Assembly (NCBI GenBank): GCA_040226215.1
Contig: JAVKFF010000232.1
Location: forward strand, 1-15,681
Direction: 5' to 3'
Length of the DNA: 15,681 nt
Origin: JAVKFF01 sp040226215
Lineage (GTDB): Bacteria > Pseudomonadota > Alphaproteobacteria > DSM-16000 > Inquilinaceae
The translations under genes and the position numbers were made by a program. Below are positions 1-4,950 of this stretch, one piece after another. The notes below the pieces were generated by a model that worked only from the letters and a program-made list of their open reading frames with translations, did no database searches and had not been told where the DNA came from. Position 1 is the stretch's first letter. Every line of letters begins with the position of its first letter.

Positions 1-236
1 CAGCCCGCCTCGCGCAGCACCTCCTGGGCGCGGGCCAGCAGCGCGCTGGTCGCCGCCACGCCGTCGCCATGCAGATGCAGCTCGTGGTGCTGCAGGCGCC
101 AGCCGGCCTGCCGGGCGAGAATCTCCGCCGCCGGCCGGGGCAGCCGGCCGATGGCCGCGCCGTTCACCACGACGGTGCGGACGCGCGCGGGGTCGTGGCG
201 GTTGAGCCGCCGAATATGTCGCAGGAGCGGGTTCAT
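1..236 (-). CDS. Probable DUF4743/NUDIX family hydrolase, N-terminal part only
   Basis: Only the first 78 codons are in the window; the gene runs off the left edge. The protein begins MNPLLRHIRRLNRHDPARVR and continues with VNGAAIGRLPRPAAEILAR. This resembles the DUF4743 domain found ahead of the NUDIX domain in NUDIX hydrolases (pattern: LRHI.. N..D..RF, then a short strand, G.v, and a helix). The NUDIX box itself would lie outside the window, so hydrolase activity cannot be seen. The start is the ATG at 236-234, preceded on the minus strand by a purine-rich GAGAGGG about 6 bases upstream, a good ribosome binding site. It is divergent from the secreted-protein gene at 413, with a 176-bp gap. 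The family assignment rests on a short stretch and is inference; the reading frame itself is well supported by the start context and codon use. Confidence 0.55.
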   Translation of the reverse strand, partial: MNPLLRHIRRLNRHDPARVRTVVVNGAAIGRLPRPAAEILARQAGWRLQHHELHLHGDGVAATSALLARAQEVLREAG

Positions 237-412
237 CGCGACGCCCTCTCTAGCCGTCCTGCGGCAGGGCCACAAGCGCCAGCCGCCGCCGCGGCGGCCA
301 AGGTCGACGCGCCCGACCTTAGACTCTTGGCAAGCGGCGCCCGATGGTTCTTAATGCCGCCGCATATCATCGACATGCTCTGCTGGTCATGGAAAGTGGT
401 GGAAACGTCAGC

Positions 413-1555
413 ATGGCGCACCAACGGAAATCCCGGATTCGAGACATCGCGGCCCCCTGCCGGCCGATCCTTGCCGGCGTCGTGCTGACGGTTCTGTCCG
501 TCGGTACCGCAGGCGCGCAATCCTTCGACCCGTCGACGCTGTCCGCGACCGACCGCAGCTTCATACAACAGATGCTGGAGACCGAGCGCTCCAATGTCGC
601 CCGCGAATTGCCGTCGAGCCGCGACGTGGTCACCATCGTTCGCACCGAGACGCAACCGACCATCTGCCGCTACTTCGTGATCCAGGCGACCGCCGGCGGC
701 CAGCGCAACGGCGTCGGCTGCCGGGTCGACGACGATGGCGTGTGGCAGATCGGTGCCAGCCTGAACCAGCTCGTCGCCACCGGCACACCGCCAGCGGCGA
801 CGATCAGCGCGGGTCCGCGGGTCGAGGGCACGATCGGCATCGCCCCCAACAGCGCCGCGTCGGGCGCCGCCACGGTGACCGCGCTGGAGGTCCGCGACGA
901 CCCGTCGACCTGGGAGGAAATCCCCGTGCCGCAGCGCCGGCCGGGTGGCGCCGGCACCACGGTGGCGGCCTTGGCCCCTCCCGCGACGGCGACGGCGAGC
1001 GCCACGGTCGATCCCTCCATCTTCATCCGCAATGCTCCGGAGCAGACGGCCGAGGACACCGAGCCGGAAACGCAGGCCGCTGCCGCACCGTTCGTTCCTC
1101 CCCTGCCAGTGCGCCGTCCGGGCGGGCTTGGCACGACGGCGGCCGTCGCGATCGCCCAGTCGCCGGTTTCGACCCCGCCGGTTTCGACCCCGCCGGTTTC
1201 GGCCCCGCTCGACGAGGCCGAGCCGGTGGAGGCTCAGGGTGATGCCGATTCCGATGTCGACATCGATGTCGACTCTGCTGCCGCGGATGTCGGCGCCCAG
1301 ATCGCCGCCGTCGATGGCGCCGCGCCGACCATCGCCGCGGGTCCGCCGGTCGGCAGCGGCGTGGGCGGTCCCGTCGCCGAGGCCACGCCGGAAGGCGCCG
1401 GTACGGCGAGCGTCGCCGGTACGACGAGCGTCACCGGCAGCCTTGCCTCGCTGCCCACCGCTTCCGGCGACGCCAATGGCGCAGGCGTCGACGCCGTGCC
1501 GTTGACCCTGCCGGACGAACTGGCCAGCGTGCCGCTGCCCGGCCGTCGGCCGTAG
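413..1555 (+). CDS. Secreted protein with surface-antigen-like domain and Pro/Ala-rich RRPGG repeat tail
   Basis: 380 residues. Residues 1-35 form a Sec signal peptide: basic start (MAHQRKSRIR), hydrophobic core around 19-31, probable cleavage after AGA (35). Residues 80-115 carry two cysteines (C85, C103) in the pattern ICRYF...GGQRNGVGCR..DDGVWQI, which resembles the C-terminal domain of the RT0821/Lpp0805 17-kDa surface antigens (typical text: CREY...GG....YG.ACR..DGSW.I). The rest is a low-complexity Ala/Pro/Val/Thr tail. It contains a duplicated module, VPQRRPGGAGTTVAALA (172-188) and LPVRRPGGLGTTAAVAIA (231-248), and ends in VPLPGRRP. It also has a VSTPP triple repeat (252-265) and an acidic DADSDVDIDVDS run (277-288). 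The chosen start has GGTGGAAA 7 bases upstream; in-frame ATGs at 344 and 389 would add 23 or 8 residues but have no ribosome site. A weak promoter (TTGGCA 327, TTAATG 351) is possible. Function unknown; likely periplasmic or outer-surface. Export is well supported, the family match is moderate. Confidence 0.75.
   Translation: MAHQRKSRIRDIAAPCRPILAGVVLTVLSVGTAGAQSFDPSTLSATDRSFIQQMLETERSNVARELPSSRDVVTIVRTETQPTICRYFVIQATAGGQRNGVGCRVDDDGVWQIGASLNQLVATGTPPAATISAGPRVEGTIGIAPNSAASGAATVTALEVRDDPSTWEEIPVPQRRPGGAGTTVAALAPPATATASATVDPSIFIRNAPEQTAEDTEPETQAAAAPFVPPLPVRRPGGLGTTAAVAIAQSPVSTPPVSTPPVSAPLDEAEPVEAQGDADSDVDIDVDSAAADVGAQIAAVDGAAPTIAAGPPVGSGVGGPVAEATPEGAGTASVAGTTSVTGSLASLPTASGDANGAGVDAVPLTLPDELASVPLPGRRP
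1162..1206 (+). repeat. Three tandem 15-bp repeats in the surface-protein gene
   Basis: The unit GCCGGTTTCGACCCC occurs three times head to tail (1162-1176, 1177-1191, 1192-1206). The third copy differs by one base (A to G at 1202). Each unit adds five residues of the VSTPP type to the proline-rich tail, so copy-number change would keep the frame. Confidence 0.85.
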
Positions 1556-1614
1556 ATCGGGGCCATCGGTGAGCCGCCCTATCCTTATGTGAGGCGCGGA
1601 CCAGGACGATCGGA

Positions 1615-1636
1615 TGGAACCGCCGACGCGGTTCCA
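1615..1636. terminator. Hairpin between convergent genes, likely bidirectional terminator
   Basis: A perfect 9-bp stem, TGGAACCGC and GCGGTTCCA, encloses a 4-base CGAC loop. It lies in the 116-bp gap between the stop of the surface-protein gene (1555) and the stop of the minus-strand membrane protein (1672), where transcription from both sides must end. There is no T-tract on either side, so intrinsic termination is inferred from position and stem quality only. A 12-bp palindrome, CGGGCATGCCCG, follows at 1659-1670. Confidence 0.5.
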
Positions 1637-1671
1637 GCCTATCGCCATCCGGTCTGGCCGGGCATGCCCGC

Positions 1672-2079
1672 TCAGCGGTACAGGCGCCGGAAGTGCCGGA
1701 AGACCACGACCGCGCCGCCGGCCAGGGCGACCAGCGATGCCGCCGCCAGCAGGGCGATCCAGGGAAAGCCCGGCGCCGTGCTGTCGAGCGCGTCGGGTAC
1801 GAACAGGCTGGTCCAGCCGGCGACGCTCACCAACAGCACGAGCGCGGCCAGGAAGCTCGAAACCGCGTTTCGTCCGGCGAGCAGCGGCGCGGCAAAATAG
1901 CCCACGTTCACGGTGACGAGCAGGAAGCCGGCGACGACCCGCTCACCAAAAACGGTATCGGCCAGGCCGCTCGCCGTCCCGACGATGGCGACGGGAATGG
2001 CGAACCCGCAGGCCCAGGACAGGGTGGCGAGCCAGCGCGGGTAGCGGATCGGCTCGGCATTCTGCTCAGCTTCCGTCAT
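1672..2079 (-). CDS. Four-helix membrane protein of unknown function
   Basis: 135 residues starting MTEAEQNAEPIRYPRWLATL. Four hydrophobic segments are visible at about 16-38, 47-67, 72-94 and 105-127. The short cytoplasm-like ends include a basic C-terminus (FRHFRRLYR). I do not recognise the family. The start is the ATG at 2079-2077; there is no strong ribosome site in front of it (a GGGACGG lies rather far, about 15 bases upstream), so the start is less certain than the frame. The gene is transcribed away from the HIG1-domain gene across a 142-bp gap and converges with the surface-protein gene. No catalytic or metal-binding motif can be seen. It may be a small inner-membrane protein tied to neighbouring respiratory or membrane functions, but nothing in the sequence shows this. 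Confidence 0.7.
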   Translation of the reverse strand: MTEAEQNAEPIRYPRWLATLSWACGFAIPVAIVGTASGLADTVFGERVVAGFLLVTVNVGYFAAPLLAGRNAVSSFLAALVLLVSVAGWTSLFVPDALDSTAPGFPWIALLAAASLVALAGGAVVVFRHFRRLYR

Positions 2080-2121
2080 GACCGGGAGAGTGCCGTCCCG
2101 CCGGCGCCAACGCCAGCCCCC

Positions 2122-2151
2122 GCGTCGCCGGCATGGCGGCGGCGGCGACGC
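2122..2151. repeat. 9-bp perfect inverted repeat in divergent intergenic region
   Basis: GCGTCGCCG (2122-2130) and CGGCGACGC (2143-2151) are perfect inverted copies separated by 12 bases. They lie between two divergently transcribed genes and directly beside the 14-bp direct repeats. This could be an operator or a leader hairpin of the minus-strand gene; the high GC content also makes chance inverted repeats fairly common. Confidence 0.5.
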
Positions 2152-2154
2152 CTG

Positions 2155-2196
2155 CCCTGGCAATCCGCCCCTGGCAATCCGCCCCTGGCAATCCGC
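2155..2196 (+). repeat. Three perfect tandem 14-bp repeats upstream of the HIG1 gene
   Basis: The unit CCCTGGCAATCCGC occurs exactly three times in a row (2155-2168, 2169-2182, 2183-2196), just upstream of the HIG1-domain gene. No coding frame is evident here. The last copy supplies the CTGGCA that could act as the -35 element of that gene. Confidence 0.9.
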
Positions 2197-2213
2197 GTGC
2201 CCATGCCTATAGT
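2185..2213 (+). promoter_or_regulatory. Candidate promoter of the HIG1-domain gene
   Basis: CTGGCA (2185-2190) and TATAGT (2208-2213) are separated by 17 bp, a fair sigma-70-type match. The -35 element sits inside the third 14-bp repeat. Transcription would start about 7 bases beyond the -10 box, almost at the ATG at 2222, suggesting a leaderless or nearly leaderless mRNA. An in-frame TAG at 2210-2212 rules out an upstream start codon, and no ribosome site precedes the ATG. Confidence 0.45.
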
Positions 2214-2221
2214 TCTGGTCC

Positions 2222-2413
2222 ATGAACACGGTCTTCTTCATCCTGGCGATCGCCAGCGGCATCGCCACGCTGGTCATCCTCGGCGTGGGCCTCGTCGGCA
2301 TGGCCGGCGCCGGCGAGTTCAACCGGAAGTACGGCAACAGGCTGATGCGCTGGCGGGTGATGATGCAGGCGGCGACCATCGGCTTCGCCGCGCTTGCCTT
2401 CCTGACGCGCTGA
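2222..2413 (+). CDS. HIG1-domain twin-transmembrane protein
   Basis: 63 residues. Two membrane helices (about 4-27 and 46-61) flank a short basic loop reading FNRKYGNRLMRWRVMMQ (33-49). This loop matches the hypoxia-induced-protein (HIG_1_N) pattern, in which R-K-Y-x-N-x-L-M-R-x-R-V precedes the second helix. The length is typical for bacterial members. In mitochondria, HIG1 proteins (Rcf1/Rcf2) associate with cytochrome c oxidase and respiratory supercomplexes; the small alphaproteobacterial proteins are relatives, but their role is mostly unproven. The start is fixed by an in-frame stop 9 bases upstream. There is no ribosome site, consistent with a leaderless transcript from the TATAGT box at 2208. 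A GC-rich hairpin follows the stop, and the next gene, a fatty-acid/butanoyl pathway dehydrogenase, has its own promoter. The HIG1 assignment is confident; a role in oxidase assembly is inference. Confidence 0.85.
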   Translation: MNTVFFILAIASGIATLVILGVGLVGMAGAGEFNRKYGNRLMRWRVMMQAATIGFAALAFLTR

Positions 2414-2415
2414 GC

Positions 2416-2433
2416 CCGGCCCCGGCGGGCCGG
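2416..2433 (+). terminator. GC-rich hairpin after the HIG1 gene
   Basis: CCGGCCC and GGGCCGG form a perfect 7-bp stem around a CGGC loop, starting 3 bases after the stop codon. No U-tract follows. It may be a terminator, or a 3' stabilising hairpin, ahead of the promoter at 2450. Confidence 0.4.
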
Positions 2434-2449
2434 CGATGCGCCGATCAGA

Positions 2450-2478
2450 TTGACAAGGTTCCGGGGCGACCGTAGGCT
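2450..2478 (+). promoter_or_regulatory. Sigma-70-type promoter of the 3-hydroxybutyryl-CoA dehydrogenase gene
   Basis: A perfect TTGACA (2450-2455) and TAGGCT (2473-2478) are spaced by 17 bp. The predicted start near 2485 gives a leader of about 70 bases before the ATG at 2555. The spacing and the perfect -35 box make this the strongest promoter-like signal in the window. Confidence 0.6.
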
Positions 2479-2554
2479 CCGCCTCCAATTTTTGCAGTGC
2501 GGCATAAACGTACCGCGATGGCATGGCAATGCCTTGGAAAAGCGGAGGAAATCG

Positions 2555-3442
2555 ATGGCCCAGGCGGGCAAGTTCCAGACGATCGGCATCATCGGCGCGG
2601 GACAGATGGGCAGTGGCATCGCCCAGGTATGCGCAGTCGCGGGTTACGACGTGCGGCTGATGGACCTCGACCAGGAGCAGATCGACAAGGCCGTCGGGCG
2701 CATCGACCACCTGCTCGACCGCCAGGTCGGCAAGCAGCAGATGGAGACGGCGGAGAAGGAAGCCGCGCTGCGGCGCATCACCACGACCACCGCCTACGAG
2801 CCCTTCGGCGACTGCCAGCTGGTGATCGAGGCGGCGACGGAGAACGAGGAGGTCAAGCGCGCGATCTTCAAGAACCTGGTGCCGCACCTCGCCGACGACG
2901 CGATCATCGCCACGAACACCTCCTCGATCTCGATCACCCGCATGGCGGCCGCCACCGGCCGGGCGGAAAAGTTCATCGGCATGCACTTCATGAACCCGGT
3001 GCCGGTGATGAAACTGGTGGAGATCATCCGCGGCATCGCCACCGACGAGCCGACCTTCACCGCGGTGCGCGACCTTGCCATCAAGCTGGGCAAGACGCCG
3101 GCGGTGGCGGAGGACTTCCCGGCCTTCATCGTCAACCGCATCCTGCTGCCGATGATCAACGAGGCCGTCTACACGCTCTACGAGGGCGTCGGTTCGGTCG
3201 AGGCCATCGACACGGCCATGAAGCTCGGCGCCAACCACCCGATGGGCCCGCTGGAGCTGGCCGATTTCATCGGCCTCGACACCTGCCTGTCGATCATGAA
3301 CGTGCTCTATGACGGGCTGGCCGACAGCAAGTACCGGCCCTGCCCGCTGCTGGTGAAATATGTCGAGGCGGGCTGGCTCGGCCGCAAGGTCGGGCGCGGC
3401 TTCTACGACTATTCGGGCGACCAGCCGGTGCCCACGCGCTAA
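2555..3442 (+). CDS. hbdA: 3-hydroxybutyryl-CoA dehydrogenase
   Basis: 295 residues, the usual length of the stand-alone enzyme. It oxidises (S)-3-hydroxybutyryl-CoA to acetoacetyl-CoA with NAD(P), in the cytoplasm, in butanoate/fatty-acid and polyhydroxybutyrate metabolism. The N-terminal Rossmann domain shows GIIGAGQMGSGIAQV with the dinucleotide glycines at 14, 16 and 19. N121 lies in the NTSSISIT segment and H144 in MHFMNPVPVMKLVEI; this His is the family's catalytic residue. The C-terminal dimerisation domain follows DFPAFIVNRIL and ends in the characteristic GWLGRKVGRGFYDY. The start at 2555 is chosen because AGCGGAGGAA sits 4 bases upstream; earlier in-frame starts lack a ribosome site and would overlap the promoter at 2450-2478. 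In many alphaproteobacteria this gene follows etfB-etfA; here no etf genes are present and it follows a HIG1 gene. A DUF1330 gene follows after 53 bp and may be co-transcribed. Confidence 0.95.
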   Translation: MAQAGKFQTIGIIGAGQMGSGIAQVCAVAGYDVRLMDLDQEQIDKAVGRIDHLLDRQVGKQQMETAEKEAALRRITTTTAYEPFGDCQLVIEAATENEEVKRAIFKNLVPHLADDAIIATNTSSISITRMAAATGRAEKFIGMHFMNPVPVMKLVEIIRGIATDEPTFTAVRDLAIKLGKTPAVAEDFPAFIVNRILLPMINEAVYTLYEGVGSVEAIDTAMKLGANHPMGPLELADFIGLDTCLSIMNVLYDGLADSKYRPCPLLVKYVEAGWLGRKVGRGFYDYSGDQPVPTR

Positions 3443-3495
3443 ACTCCCGACGCCGCGGAGACGCGGGGGTTCCATCGCCCAGGGAGAACTGCACC

Positions 3496-3795
3496 ATGCC
3501 CGCCTTTCTGATCGCCGATCTCAGGACCACGGACCCGGACAAGGCGGTGGAGTACCGCAAGGCCGTGGTGCCGCTGGTCAAGAAGCATGGCGGCGTCTAC
3601 CGCACCCGTGGCGGCGAGGTCCGGACCTGGGAGGGCGACTGGCGGCCGGAGCGCATCGTGATCATCGAGTTCCCCTCGATGGCGGCCGCCCAGGCCTTCT
3701 ACGACGACCCGGAATACGGCCCCGTGAAGCAGCTGCGCCTGGACAGCGCCGATGGCGCCATGATCCTGGTCGAGGGGCTGGAGACGCCGGTCTGA
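3496..3795 (+). CDS. DUF1330 family protein
   Basis: 99 residues, typical of DUF1330. The fold is a dimeric alpha/beta (ferredoxin-like) barrel. Family features seen are the YRKAVVPLVKKHGGVYRTRGG segment, the following WEGDWRPERIVIIEFPS strand, and MAAAQAFYDDPEYGPVKQLR. The biochemical role is unknown for the family. The ATG at 3496 has AGGGAGAA 7 bases upstream. It lies 53 bp after the 3-hydroxybutyryl-CoA dehydrogenase gene; a small CCGCG/CGCGG hairpin (3453-3466) is in between, so co-transcription is likely but not certain. Its stop is only 9 bases from the stop of the convergent thioredoxin gene, so any terminator must lie within the opposing coding sequence. Confidence 0.9.
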   Translation: MPAFLIADLRTTDPDKAVEYRKAVVPLVKKHGGVYRTRGGEVRTWEGDWRPERIVIIEFPSMAAAQAFYDDPEYGPVKQLRLDSADGAMILVEGLETPV

Positions 3796-3804
3796 GCCGG
3801 TCCT

Positions 3805-4359
3805 TCAGCGGGCGACGTGCTGGTCGAGCCAGCGGGTGACACGGCGCCTGACCTCCGGCGTATCCCACTGGATAGGCTGATCGACACGGGCCACCGCGCG
3901 CATGTCCGGCAGCACGATGAAGGTCACCGGCAGGCTGGCGATCACCGGGAGCATCTCCTGACCATCGGCACCCATGTGACGGAAGACCGGTCCATCGACC
4001 GGCTGCCGGGTGAGGAAGGTGCGCACCGCGTCGATGCCGTCCCCGTCGATCGAGGCGGCGATCACCCGCAGACCCTGGTCGACGAAGGCGTCGGCCAGCC
4101 GGCCCAGCGACGGCAGTTCCCAGATGCAGGGCGAGCACCAGGTGGCCCAGATGTTGAGGATGACAAGGCTGCCCTGATGGGCCGTGAAGGGCTCGTCCTC
4201 GCCCTCGAGCGTGGTCAGGTTGAGCGGTGCCAGATCGATCGGCGCCATGTCCGAGACAAGTTCGCGCATGTCGTAGAGCGGCGCCCGCTGGGCCGATGCC
4301 TGCAGGGGCAGCAGGCAGGGCGCTCCGGCGAGTGTCGTCACGAACGTGCGGCGGTTCAT
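3805..4359 (-). CDS. TlpA-like thioredoxin-fold protein, exported, second of pair
   Basis: 184 residues. The N-terminus MNRRTFVTTLAGAPCLLPLQ followed by ASAQ is a signal peptide with an RR-x-F-V motif. This resembles a twin-arginine (Tat) signal, with cleavage expected after ASA (23). The mature domain shows the thioredoxin active site WATWCSPC (C75, C78) and a cis-proline segment, ASLPVTFIVL (P144). It is a TlpA/ResA-like periplasmic thiol-disulfide oxidoreductase; such proteins reduce disulfides, for example for cytochrome c or oxidase copper-site maturation. An extra strand of about 25 residues precedes the core. Its ATG (4359-4357) overlaps the stop of the upstream tlpA gene by four bases (ATGA), so the two are translationally coupled. 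A longer in-frame start at 4422 would lie inside the upstream gene and remove the signal peptide from the N-terminus, so I rejected it. The exact partner is not visible. Confidence 0.87.
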   Translation of the reverse strand: MNRRTFVTTLAGAPCLLPLQASAQRAPLYDMRELVSDMAPIDLAPLNLTTLEGEDEPFTAHQGSLVILNIWATWCSPCIWELPSLGRLADAFVDQGLRVIAASIDGDGIDAVRTFLTRQPVDGPVFRHMGADGQEMLPVIASLPVTFIVLPDMRAVARVDQPIQWDTPEVRRRVTRWLDQHVAR

Positions 4360-4922
4360 GGGGGCGGTCCGAGATAGTGGCGCAGCAGCGTCTCGGCCTC
4401 GGGCGCATCCCATTCCGCCCAACCGTCGAGGCGGCCGACGACACGGCCCTCGCGGTCGATGACGATGGTGGTCGGCAGGCCGATCACGCCGAAGGGCGCG
4501 GGCGTGGCGTAGGCCGGGTCCAGATAGATCGCCAGATTGTCGAGATCGTGTTCGCGGAAGAACGGTTCGATGGCGTCGAGGCCGTCCTGGTCGAGACCCA
4601 GGGCCACCACGGCGAGGCCCTCGTCACCCAGCGACCGCTGCACCCGGTCGAGCGCCGGCATCTCGCGCACGCAAGGCGCGCACCAGGTGGCCCAGAAATT
4701 GAGCAGGACGACCTGCCCGGCGAAATCGTCAAGGGTAAGGGTGTTGCCGCCCGCGTCGGAGAAGGTAATCTCAGGCGCGGCCTCGGGCGAGGTGGCGGCG
4801 AAGGCGGCAACCGTGCCCGAAAGCGGCGGCCCGCCGGCGCCGTTGCCGATGGCAAGGTAGGCCGCCGCTGCCGCCGCCAAGGCGGCCGCCACACCCCCGC
4901 CGAGAAGCAAAACACGCCGCAT
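4356..4922 (-). CDS. tlpA: TlpA family thiol-disulfide oxidoreductase, membrane-anchored
   Basis: 188 residues. The N-terminal segment (about 4-26), MRR followed by an Ala/Leu-rich helix, is a probable uncleaved membrane anchor. The thioredoxin-like domain follows: ITFSDAGGNTLTLDDFAGQV, then VVLLNFWATWCAPC with active-site cysteines C81 and C84, and a cis-proline segment GVIGLPTTIVIDREG (P150). TlpA in Bradyrhizobium acts as a periplasmic reductant in cytochrome c oxidase biogenesis; the same job is plausible here. The ATG at 4922-4920 has GAGGG 4 bases upstream. It is the first gene of a two-gene minus-strand operon with a second thioredoxin. It is divergent from argH with only 28 bp between the start codons, so its promoter must overlap the argH 5' region or coding sequence. 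Confidence 0.92.
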   Translation of the reverse strand: MRRVLLLGGGVAAALAAAAAAYLAIGNGAGGPPLSGTVAAFAATSPEAAPEITFSDAGGNTLTLDDFAGQVVLLNFWATWCAPCVREMPALDRVQRSLGDEGLAVVALGLDQDGLDAIEPFFREHDLDNLAIYLDPAYATPAPFGVIGLPTTIVIDREGRVVGRLDGWAEWDAPEAETLLRHYLGPPP

Positions 4923-4950
4923 CGAACCCTCACAGAGAAACGTCGCTGAA

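Noticed and set aside
285..298. 14-bp palindrome GCCGCCGCGGCGGC in the gap before the surface-protein gene
   Set aside because: It is built only of GCC/GGC triplets, expected by chance in such GC-rich DNA, and has no positional relation to a promoter I trust.
233..1648. Minus-strand open frame of 471 codons opposite the surface-protein gene
   Set aside because: The composition is Arg/Gly/Asp-rich shadow sequence. The plus-strand frame has a ribosome site, signal peptide and recognisable domain.
2155..2196. Possible CRISPR-like array
   Set aside because: The three 14-bp units are directly adjacent with no spacers, and no cas genes are present.
2207..3475. Minus-strand open frame of 422 codons opposite HIG1 and 3-hydroxybutyryl-CoA dehydrogenase genes
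   Set aside because: It lies opposite well-identified genes and has the low-complexity His/Arg/Asp composition of an antisense shadow.
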